A stretch of DNA of 13,430 nt from the NCBI GenBank assembly GCA_025055465.1, contig JANWXA010000029.1, positions 1 through 13,430 on the forward strand, read 5' to 3'. The translations under genes were made by a program, and so were the position numbers. Each line of letters starts with the position of its first letter. Within the stretch, counting starts at the first letter, position 1. The notes beneath the pieces were generated by a model that was not told the origin of the DNA, did not search any database, and saw only the letters and a program-made list of their open reading frames with translations. The DNA is from Candidatus Kapaibacterium sp. (GTDB taxonomy: Bacteria > Bacteroidota > Ignavibacteria > Kapaibacteriales > HRBIN21). Shown in pieces: positions 6,045 through 13,430 of the stretch.

Positions 6045-9000
6045 ATGTGGTGCGGGAATGCTCTGGGAAAGAGCTGGTGGAAATATACGTTGCTGTTACT
6101 CTCTACCGTCGGGATCTGTTCAGCCCAGCAAGTAGATGCCACCCAAGGGCTGCTTTCCCGCAAGTCGCCATGGGAATATCGAATCCCCCCTGAGATTATT
6201 GGACCTGGGCAGCGCTTGCTCTGGAGCGAACGTTATGAGCTGGACACCACCACGTGGGGGTGGCGTCGCCGTATGGTGTACAACGGTATCGAGCTCTTGC
6301 CGCCGTGGACATGGAGCCTGGATGAGTACCTACGCTGGCGCCAACGGCTCTGGCAAGACCGGATTTGGGATTCGCTGTGGCAGTACTACGATATTCGGTT
6401 GGCGTACTCCCCGCAGGAACGCAACCAGCTTTTGGAGCAGATAGCGACGATTACCATTCCTTTGCCGCCCAACCCTCTTCTTAGCATTTTCGGGAAGCCC
6501 GAGATCAGCATATCCGTTGCCGGGGATGTCAATATTCGGGCGGGTTGGCGTTGGGATTGGCAACGGTTGGGGACAGCCTCGGCGACTGGGCAGGTGCAGT
6601 CGAGCCCAATTTTTTCGCAGTCAATCAACCTCAACGTCTCTGGTCGTATAGGGGACAAAGTACGGTTAGGTGTGGACTGGGGATCTCATCGGATGTTCGA
6701 GTTTGACAATAAATTCCGCATTGGCTACGAGGGGTACGATGATGATGTGGTGCGCAAGGTAGAAATTGGGAACGTCAACTTCCCGACCCCGTCGGCCCTT
6801 ATCAGTGGGGCGCAGGCTTTATTTGGCATCCGCTCTGACTTCCAGTTCGGCCCGCTTTTTCTCAAAACCGTTGCATCGCAAAAGCGGGCGGAACGCCGTA
6901 CAGCCCGTATCCATGGTGGAGCCCTTCGGCAGCGCTTTGCTCTGCGGGTGTACGACTATGCACGCAACCACTTTTTCCTAGACACAGCTTATCGCTCAGT
7001 GTACCAAGAATACTATCGTTACGCCGTGCCCGTTGTGCCCAGCTCAGCGGCTCTCCTCCGAGTCAAGGAAATAGAAGTTTGGGAGAGCACCACCGATTTG
7101 CGCATTACACAAGCAGCCGAGGCAATTGCCTTCGCCGATCTCCCACCTCTTGGCGTTGGACAGCGCTATCCTGAGCAATTCAAGACAGCACAGGTTCTTG
7201 CCGGTCAAGTCGAGCGCGGTCGCTTCGTGCGCTTGGATACTTCACAGTATCGCTACAATGCACAGCTTGGAGTGCTGACCATTGTGAATTTACGCCAGGA
7301 TCGGACGTATGCCGTGGCATACCGGATAGAGGGAGCAACAGAACGTCTGGAGGATGACCTTATTTATGGGACCTTTGCGAACATGGCGGGCGAGCGTGAC
7401 ACGTTGGTGCTTAAGCTTGTCTTCCGGCCCAACCTTCAGCCCGGCTTCCGCACCCTGTGGACACGGCAGTTGCGCAATATCTATTCTATTGGGACTCGTA
7501 GCGTACAGGACCTTACGGTTCGAATCTGGTACATTCGCGACACCAATGACTCTACCGAAGTACTCGAAGGTTCGCCAGACAAGCTGGTAACTATTCTTGG
7601 GGTGGACCGTGTCAACAATGCTACAGGGGATCCGACGCCGGACGGGCTTTTTGATACAGGGGCCCGTTCGCCTTTTTTTGATGTGCAGAGCGGCGAAATC
7701 GTTCTTCCATCGTTGGAGCCGTTTCGCGAAGGGTTGCGTCAGTACTTCACGTCCCGGGGGACAGCCTCTCTGGCGGAGCGCTATGTCTACGGGGCGGTTT
7801 ACGATACTACGGTGGAGGCCGCTCGACTGCAGACAGATAGGGATCGCTTCGTTATTGCTGGCGAAGTAACCGGTTCAGCGGGTTCTCGCATCTCCCTGAA
7901 CGCCTTCAACCTGGAGCCCGGTAGCGTTCGGGTCTATTTAGATGGACAGCCCCTCAGGGAAGGTGACGACTACATTGTACAGTACTACAGCGGGGAGGTG
8001 GTTTTACGCAATCCCCGTGCACTGCTGCCCAATGCAAACGTGGAGGTGGAATATGAACCGCGTGATCTGTACTCGATCGGTGCCCGGACTCTGTTGGGGT
8101 TACGGGGTGACGTACTTGTGCTGAACAAGCGAACGCTAAAGGCAACGTGGGGTTTTACAACGATGTTCTACCATCAAGCGGCGCTCATTGACCGAGTGCG
8201 CCTGGGCGACGAGCCGATCTCCAACTGGATGTTGGGAACGGATTTCAATCTGCAGTGGGAAACCCCTTGGCTGACGAATGTGCTCAATGCACTGCCCTTC
8301 GTGGATACGAAAGAGAAATCGCGCCTTGTCCTCCGTGCCGAGCTGGCGCAGATGTTTCCGACTCCGAACACTCGTCGCTCGGAAGTAGCCTCTGACAATG
8401 GCGCGCCTGTTGTCTACATTGATGACTTTGAGGGGTCTGATAGGCGCTTTCCGCTGGGAATGCTACCGGGTTACTGGCGCCATTCCTCCCCACCGGTTGA
8501 CCCCGAGGTTGCTCCCGAGGCGCGTACTGCAGCTCTCTATCGAGGCAAGCTTTTCTGGTATCAGTTCTTTCTGCCCGAGACCCCTATCAAGGAGGTATAC
8601 CCCAATCGGGACATTATCCCAGGGCAGAGTAACCTGCGTGCACTCTATATCGTATTCCGTCCTGACGAGCGAGGCATCTACAATCCCAACCCGGACTTCG
8701 TGGACCACCGGAACCCCCTGTTTGACAGTACCCGAGCCTTTGCCCGTCGTCCGGAGAACAGGCGCCGCATCTGGGCAGGGATGACGCGCCTGCTATCCTC
8801 GTATCCTCTCAACTTTGATGCAGAAAATTTTGAGTATCTGGAAATCATGATGCGCGTGGAACACGCTGAGCCTGGGACACGTCTCTTCCTTGACTTTGGC
8901 CAGATCAGCGAGGACATCATCCCCAATGGCAAGTTGGACACGGAAGACGGCATCACTCAAGCAGCCCCGCTTCCCAACGGTATTTTGGATGCGGGTGAAG

Positions 9001-12000
9001 ATGCGGGATTAGACGGCCTTGACAATGCTGCCGAGCAGCGGGCTTTGCCCTTCCCGTTGTCTCAAGAGGGGGACCCTGCGCGAGATAACTTCGCGTTCGA
9101 CTATGCAAAGGACCCGGGACTTTTGACCGAGGGGGATTTTGAGAACTACAACAACCCGGAGGGGAATTCGCGCTCGGAGTTGGGGCAGTTTCCAGATACT
9201 GAAGTGCTCAATCCCAACAATGGTCAAACGCTGATGCAGGAAAATAGCTATTTTACCTACGAAATTCGCCTAGATCCTAACCCAGCAACGAATCCCCAGA
9301 TCGTCGGGGGAGGCAACAACGGTTGGTATCTGTACCGTATTCCCCTGCGCCGCCCGGACCGGGTGATTGGTAATCCACTGTTTTCGAACATCCAGTATGT
9401 CCGCCTTTGGATCAAAGGGGGGGCTCTCAAGGTCCGGATAGCCGACTGGCGAATTGTTGGAGCCCTCTGGCAACGACGTCATCCATTTCAGGCAGCGGCC
9501 ACCGATGCGGATTCTGTCCTGGAAGTCGCCTTTGTCAATCGGGAAGAAAATAGCGGTCCGCCGGACTACTATTCTATGCCACCGGGGGTTCTTCCTCCGC
9601 GGCAGTTGAGCAATCCTGACCCGACAAGGGACGTCCGACTCAACGAGCAGTCGTTGGTGCTGAGAATTCGGAATCTGCGCTATGGGGATGAGCGGATGGC
9701 GGTGCGTCTTTTCCCCATCCGTTTGGACATGCTGTACTATCGGAAACTGAAGCTTTTTGTGCATGGAGATGGAAGTATGCCCTTCCAGATCAGCCCAGGG
9801 GAGATCCCGGCGGCGGAGGTCTTTATCCGGTTTGGGATAGACTCCTCCAACTACTACGAGTATCGGCGGCCCCTCTTGCAGGGATGGCAGGACATACAAA
9901 TAGACCTGCGCCAGTTGGCCGCGGTGAAATCACTGCGGGACTCCCTCTTTCAGCGGCGCGTATTTGAGGCGGTGCTGCCAGGGGACGCGGTAGGGCGAGT
10001 TCGTGTCCGGGGGAATCCCAGTTTGACTCAGGTACAGTTTATTGGCCTTGGTATCGCAAATCCGGCTGAACGTTTCCCCAATCTGCTGACAACCACCGTG
10101 TGGGTAGACGAGCTGCGATTAACTGAGCCGGATGCTCGCCCTGACTGGGCAGGAGTGACGTCTGTGGATTTACAGTTAGCTGATCTGGGGACAGTGAACG
10201 TAAACGCTCTTCGGACACAGCCTGGATTCCACCGTTTGGAAGAGCGTTTTGGCGATCGCACGTTGCGAAGTACGTGGAATGGGAGTATCACGCTGGCGCT
10301 GGAGAAGCTGTTCCCGAAATCATGGCGGGAAACGCGTCTTCCATTTACCTACACACATTCCGAAACACTGGAGAAGCCGGCATTGTTGCCACAGAATGAT
10401 GTCCCAGTGGAGGAAGCGGCCGAAGCCGTGCGGTTGCAATCACTGCGACAGGGTGCTTCCCAACAGGAGGCTGAGAAGGCGGCCCAGCAGGTGCGGGCTC
10501 GGAGTCAGACGTTGCGGGTTCAGGATAGCTGGGCTATTACGGGCCTGCGCCCCGGCATACCGGTCTCAGTATGGTGGGTCCGCGATATTATCAATCGCTT
10601 TACTGTGGGGTATGCCTATGCACAGGAGTTTGAACGCTCGCCGCAAGTGGCGGAGCGCTTCCGCTGGCGCTGGAACCTAACAGTGCAATACGCTTTACAG
10701 ATGCAGCCTCTGTTGACGGTGCGCCCTCTTGGGTGGGGTGGAAAAATTCCCTTGGTTAGTGAGTTTGCTAACTGGCAGTTGGCTCCCTGGCCTACCAACA
10801 TCGGTTTTGGATTAACAATGACCCGGGGACGTCAAACAGAACAGCTCCGGGATGTTCCTTTCCCCAGCCCGGTTGTGCGAGAGTTTACCGCGCAGAAGCA
10901 ACTTCAGGCAAGCTGGCGATTGAGTGAGGGGGGCCTTCTCAATCCTGCGCTGGATTACTCCGTAACGGCAAACGGTACCCTGGTACCGCTGGAGATAGAT
11001 CCACAAACTGGGCGGCAGCGTACCGGGAGCGAAATCTTTCGTGCCATGTTCTTCCGCCGAGGAATTCCATTGTACCTGGGTGAGGACAATTCCCTGCAGC
11101 AAAACGTCACAGTAAATTTCCGTCCACGGCTTGCTGAATTGCTGCGGGTTCAGCGCTTCGTGGATATGACGGGGTCGTATACGGTGACCTATTCCTGGAA
11201 CGATCCACGGCAGCCCGAGCCAGCGATTCGCGACGTGGTCAAGCAAGCACAGTGGCAGAGTTCGTTTCGTTGGAATACAGCTCTGCGCCTCAAACAGCTT
11301 TCCGAAGGGCTCTTTGGGAGAGCTCCCATAGCCGATACCCCGACAACGGCTGAGCGGGTACTTCGGGTTCTGCGGAGCGCTGCCTTTGACTACGACAACA
11401 TTCAGATTAACTTCCAGCAGGACAACTCTTCTCTCAACCCCGGTGTGTTTGGGGGGAGTGGGCTGACGAACCTTTGGCTTCGGAGGCTGCTTTTCCGTCC
11501 GGAAAGCCCGCTATACGGTCCGGCGGCAGCGTATCAACTGGGGCTGCTTGCAAGCCCGCATGGGAGTGTACACCTCGTTAGGAGTTCTCGGTTTCCTTTC
11601 TTCGGCTTTGCCACGACGCTGGGTACACGTCCTCCCAACGCGGTGTTACAGGAGAATTTCTCGCAGCGCAATGTGCTGGACATGCGAACTTCGCGCCCAT
11701 TGTGGCCAGGGGCGACGCTGACGCTGTCATGGAAAAGTGAGTTTGCTTATAACCGAAACTGGACCCTTCAAACGGACGCAAAAGGAGTTCCTACCCCGAC
11801 CGCCGTGGTCGTTACAAACTCTTATGGCCGTACGGCGCTCTTCTTCCCGCCATTTCTCCTTTTTGCCATTTTCCGTAACACCCCCGAACGAGTGCTGCAA
11901 CTGTATGAGCAGCGACGGCAGACCATTGTGGCAAGCACCCCAGACACAATTGAGCGGAACACACGGTTGCAGCAGGCATTAGCGGAAGCGTTTCGACAAG

Positions 12001-12701
12001 GGGTGGAGAGTTTTCGATGGTATCCGGGAGCGTTGGCACTGGTTATGCCGAGGGTAAATTGGATGCTGCGCTGGGATGGGCTGGAAAACTGGTGGCTCTT
12101 CCGTGATGTCGGTGCCCAGCGTGCTTCGCTGGAGCACTCTTACAGCTCTACCTATCGTGAAAACACCCGGCTGACCGATCGTGGACGAGTGATCGACGTT
12201 CAGCAGGTTGAGTCGAATTTCCAGCCTTTTGTAGGAATGACAGTCAACTTTGACGAGAAGGTTTTCCGGGGGCCGGCAACAGCGATTTTACGCTATAATC
12301 TGCGTTACAGCTATCAACTGGGAGCAGCCGCACGCTCTATTCAGCAGCAGACATCACACGAGTTCTCGCTCCAGGTCAACCACACGCGGCGGGGGTTGGT
12401 GGTGCCACTGATTGGCACGGAGCTCAGGAATGATGTGGAATTCAGCCTCTTGGCCTCGGTTCGCCGCAACCTTACCTCCTCACACGATGTCTTTCGCTCC
12501 GGCGGAGATCAGGGTCTGCGAGTAGATGGAAGCACGCAGATTTCCGTAGAACCCCGAGCCCGCTACACGATCAGCCAGCGCCTGACGGCGACGCTCTTCA
12601 TGCGCTACGATGGTGTCTTCAATGAAGGGGCAGCTCAGCCTGGCTACAGTACGTTCCAGATGGGGGTGGACATCCGGCTGGGTATCTCCGGGGGGCGGTG
12701 A
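6045..12701 (+). CDS. sprA: SprA (Sov) type IX secretion system outer-membrane translocon
   Basis: This is a giant outer-membrane beta-barrel (about 2218 residues from this start) that forms the channel through which type IX cargo leaves the cell; in Flavobacterium it is also needed for gliding. The signal peptide MWCGNALGKSWWKYTLLLLS... ends at GICSA before QQ. Family landmarks in order: NLNVSGRIGDKV (about 195-206), FEFDN, EIGNVNFPTPSALISGAQALFGI (240-262), the FDTGARSPFFDVQSGEIVLP block, YIDDFEG (791-797), an Asp/Gly-rich insert (961-994), ERSPQV in an aromatic strand near 1525, and beta-strand-rich repeats to FQMGVDIRLG at the C-terminus. The frame extends upstream to a GTG at 5940, adding 35 residues; I prefer the ATG at 6045 because it starts the signal peptide, but its GGTGGG SD is 10 bases away and weak. 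Length is slightly below Flavobacterium SprA (about 2400). No other T9SS gene is in the window. Confidence 0.95.
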   Translation: MWCGNALGKSWWKYTLLLLSTVGICSAQQVDATQGLLSRKSPWEYRIPPEIIGPGQRLLWSERYELDTTTWGWRRRMVYNGIELLPPWTWSLDEYLRWRQRLWQDRIWDSLWQYYDIRLAYSPQERNQLLEQIATITIPLPPNPLLSIFGKPEISISVAGDVNIRAGWRWDWQRLGTASATGQVQSSPIFSQSINLNVSGRIGDKVRLGVDWGSHRMFEFDNKFRIGYEGYDDDVVRKVEIGNVNFPTPSALISGAQALFGIRSDFQFGPLFLKTVASQKRAERRTARIHGGALRQRFALRVYDYARNHFFLDTAYRSVYQEYYRYAVPVVPSSAALLRVKEIEVWESTTDLRITQAAEAIAFADLPPLGVGQRYPEQFKTAQVLAGQVERGRFVRLDTSQYRYNAQLGVLTIVNLRQDRTYAVAYRIEGATERLEDDLIYGTFANMAGERDTLVLKLVFRPNLQPGFRTLWTRQLRNIYSIGTRSVQDLTVRIWYIRDTNDSTEVLEGSPDKLVTILGVDRVNNATGDPTPDGLFDTGARSPFFDVQSGEIVLPSLEPFREGLRQYFTSRGTASLAERYVYGAVYDTTVEAARLQTDRDRFVIAGEVTGSAGSRISLNAFNLEPGSVRVYLDGQPLREGDDYIVQYYSGEVVLRNPRALLPNANVEVEYEPRDLYSIGARTLLGLRGDVLVLNKRTLKATWGFTTMFYHQAALIDRVRLGDEPISNWMLGTDFNLQWETPWLTNVLNALPFVDTKEKSRLVLRAELAQMFPTPNTRRSEVASDNGAPVVYIDDFEGSDRRFPLGMLPGYWRHSSPPVDPEVAPEARTAALYRGKLFWYQFFLPETPIKEVYPNRDIIPGQSNLRALYIVFRPDERGIYNPNPDFVDHRNPLFDSTRAFARRPENRRRIWAGMTRLLSSYPLNFDAENFEYLEIMMRVEHAEPGTRLFLDFGQISEDIIPNGKLDTEDGITQAAPLPNGILDAGEDAGLDGLDNAAEQRALPFPLSQEGDPARDNFAFDYAKDPGLLTEGDFENYNNPEGNSRSELGQFPDTEVLNPNNGQTLMQENSYFTYEIRLDPNPATNPQIVGGGNNGWYLYRIPLRRPDRVIGNPLFSNIQYVRLWIKGGALKVRIADWRIVGALWQRRHPFQAAATDADSVLEVAFVNREENSGPPDYYSMPPGVLPPRQLSNPDPTRDVRLNEQSLVLRIRNLRYGDERMAVRLFPIRLDMLYYRKLKLFVHGDGSMPFQISPGEIPAAEVFIRFGIDSSNYYEYRRPLLQGWQDIQIDLRQLAAVKSLRDSLFQRRVFEAVLPGDAVGRVRVRGNPSLTQVQFIGLGIANPAERFPNLLTTTVWVDELRLTEPDARPDWAGVTSVDLQLADLGTVNVNALRTQPGFHRLEERFGDRTLRSTWNGSITLALEKLFPKSWRETRLPFTYTHSETLEKPALLPQNDVPVEEAAEAVRLQSLRQGASQQEAEKAAQQVRARSQTLRVQDSWAITGLRPGIPVSVWWVRDIINRFTVGYAYAQEFERSPQVAERFRWRWNLTVQYALQMQPLLTVRPLGWGGKIPLVSEFANWQLAPWPTNIGFGLTMTRGRQTEQLRDVPFPSPVVREFTAQKQLQASWRLSEGGLLNPALDYSVTANGTLVPLEIDPQTGRQRTGSEIFRAMFFRRGIPLYLGEDNSLQQNVTVNFRPRLAELLRVQRFVDMTGSYTVTYSWNDPRQPEPAIRDVVKQAQWQSSFRWNTALRLKQLSEGLFGRAPIADTPTTAERVLRVLRSAAFDYDNIQINFQQDNSSLNPGVFGGSGLTNLWLRRLLFRPESPLYGPAAAYQLGLLASPHGSVHLVRSSRFPFFGFATTLGTRPPNAVLQENFSQRNVLDMRTSRPLWPGATLTLSWKSEFAYNRNWTLQTDAKGVPTPTAVVVTNSYGRTALFFPPFLLFAIFRNTPERVLQLYEQRRQTIVASTPDTIERNTRLQQALAEAFRQGVESFRWYPGALALVMPRVNWMLRWDGLENWWLFRDVGAQRASLEHSYSSTYRENTRLTDRGRVIDVQQVESNFQPFVGMTVNFDEKVFRGPATAILRYNLRYSYQLGAAARSIQQQTSHEFSLQVNHTRRGLVVPLIGTELRNDVEFSLLASVRRNLTSSHDVFRSGGDQGLRVDGSTQISVEPRARYTISQRLTATLFMRYDGVFNEGAAQPGYSTFQMGVDIRLGISGGR

Positions 12702-12735
12702 GCAGTAGGCCTTCTATTTTCGCACCCTGGCATTC

Positions 12736-12740
12736 AGGAA
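12736..12740 (+). promoter_or_regulatory. Ribosome binding site of the small DUF3311-like gene
   Basis: AGGAA with a 6-base gap to the ATG at 12747. This is the best-placed SD in the right half of the window and supports translation of an otherwise easily missed 56-codon frame. Confidence 0.6.
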
Positions 12741-12746
12741 TTGGCG

Positions 12747-12917
12747 ATGGGGCTTGCTGTAGCCCTGGTGGGACTGTGGTGGATTGGGAGCATTGTCCTA
12801 TGGCTCTGGGGTATGCAGACCCCGCTACTGCTGGGACTGCCGCCCTGGGTGTGGGGAGCAATCGTATGGCAATTGATGCTCTCCGGGCTGTTGAGCTGGG
12901 TTGCGCGGCGAATATAG
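12747..12917 (+). CDS. Small two-span membrane protein, DUF3311-like, companion of the symporter
   Basis: This 56-residue protein has two hydrophobic helices (about 2-21 and 32-51) joined by TPLLLGLPPWVW and ending in a basic ARRI. The P-x-L-x-GLP-x-x-x-W pattern followed by a W/Q-containing helix resembles DUF3311 proteins, which are commonly encoded just before sodium:solute symporters and are thought to be accessory subunits of them. The start has a strong AGGAA ribosome binding site. It begins 45 bases after sprA and ends 18 bases before the symporter ATG in the same frame, separated by a TAG stop. Identification rests on a short sequence plus context; other small symporter partners are possible. 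Confidence 0.65.
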   Translation: MGLAVALVGLWWIGSIVLWLWGMQTPLLLGLPPWVWGAIVWQLMLSGLLSWVARRI

Positions 12918-12935
12918 GGGCGGTACAGAATTCCC

Positions 12936-13430
12936 ATGGCGCTTGAGGCTGTTCTGGTCGTCTTTGGGTACCTGGTGCTGAACCTCGTCGTTGGGCTCTG
13001 GGCAGCGGCCCGTCAGCAGGGTGGGGTGGAGGAGTACTTCTTGGCAGGGCGACGCTTGTCACCGTTGGTCCTCTTCTTCACGATGGTGGCAACGAACTTC
13101 AGTGCCTTCTTCTTCCTTGGCTTCGCTGGGGCGGGCTATCGGATCGGGCTGTCTTACTATGCAATGATGGCTTTGGGGACAGCCCTGGTGGGGAGCACTT
13201 TCCTCTTCGTGGGGTATCCCGCCTGGCGTCTGGGGCGGAGGCTGGGGGCGGTGACGCCAGCCGAGCTCGTGGGGATTCGCATGCAGAATACGGCGCTACG
13301 TGTGCTGTGTGCCGTTGTCTGGCTTCTCTTCACAGTGCCGTACATCGCTATCCAGCCAATTGGGGCGGGCTACTTGCTGTCGCAGTTGACAGACAATGCA
13401 GTGCCGTACTACGTGGGGGCGGTATTGCTC
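12936..13430 (+). CDS. Sodium:solute symporter (SSS family), 3'-truncated by window edge
   Basis: These are the first 165 residues of a Na+-coupled importer with the LeuT-type fold. Span 1 (about 4-24) is followed by the SSS signature EEYFLAGRRLSP (32-43), span 2 with TMVATNFSAFFFLGFAGAGY (49-68), span 3 (about 73-95), a basic loop, TPAELVGIRM (107-116) and span 4 (about 120-148). The first five or so of the expected 12-13 spans are seen and the frame is open to the last base. The ATNFSAF stretch corresponds to the family's Na+/substrate-binding helix. The substrate cannot be named; relatives paired with DUF3311-like proteins carry pantothenate, monocarboxylates or other small solutes. SD bases (GGGGCGG) lie 12 bases upstream, rather far, so coupling to the preceding small gene is likely. 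Confidence 0.9.
   Translation, partial: MALEAVLVVFGYLVLNLVVGLWAAARQQGGVEEYFLAGRRLSPLVLFFTMVATNFSAFFFLGFAGAGYRIGLSYYAMMALGTALVGSTFLFVGYPAWRLGRRLGAVTPAELVGIRMQNTALRVLCAVVWLLFTVPYIAIQPIGAGYLLSQLTDNAVPYYVGAVLL

Noticed and set aside
9270..9899. A 209-codon minus-strand open frame inside sprA, and a 177-codon one (4396-4929) inside rho
   Set aside because: Both are shadows of conserved coding sequence on the other strand and show no recognisable domain or signal.
12915..12938. In-frame TAG between the small gene and the symporter as a sign of a broken fused gene
   Set aside because: The downstream part has its own ATG and a normal SSS N-terminus, and the small upstream gene has its own start signal and the usual companion layout, so two intact genes are the simpler reading.
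12619..13062. A 147-codon minus-strand open frame across the sprA end and the symporter start
   Set aside because: Proline/alanine/arginine-rich shadow of three plus-strand genes, including the small membrane protein with a good ribosome binding site.

Overview
The window looks like a chromosomal piece of a Bacteroidota/Chlorobiota-type (FCB group) bacterium. The main marker is a complete sprA gene, the giant outer-membrane translocon of the type IX secretion system, which is essentially confined to that group. Rho is of ordinary length (450 residues) and lacks the long disordered N-terminal insertion common in crown Bacteroidetes. Together with the GC-leaning base composition and the H+-type F0 operon, this suggests an early-branching lineage such as Ignavibacteria/Kapabacteria or a relative. 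That placement is inference.

Minus strand, 1-2530: the membrane (F0) half of an ATP synthase operon, transcribed leftward in the order atpZ, atpI-like, atpB (a), atpE (c), atpF (b), atpH (delta). AtpH runs off the left edge. Genes are tightly packed; atpZ and the atpI-like gene overlap by an ATGA. Position 2531-2664 is a divergent intergenic region.

Plus strand, 2665-12701: an integral-membrane ICMT/PEMT-like methyltransferase, a 190-base gap with two TATAAAGT boxes, rho, a cation diffusion facilitator (CDF) metal exporter 19 bases after rho, and sprA, which fills half the window. Plus strand, 12747-13430: a 56-residue DUF3311-like membrane protein with a strong ribosome binding site, followed 18 bases later in the same frame by the start of a sodium:solute symporter that runs off the right edge. 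No stretch over 300 bases is without a gene.

The F0 genes build the proton channel and stator of ATP synthase. Rho ends transcripts, the CDF protein exports divalent metal, SprA secretes proteins with type IX signals across the outer membrane, and the last pair imports a Na+-coupled solute. I see no mobile element, CRISPR array, tRNA or rRNA, and no clearly new system. The points worth checking are small: an atypical metal site in the CDF protein, the sprA start and its acidic insert, the symporter's small companion gene, and promoter-like motifs.
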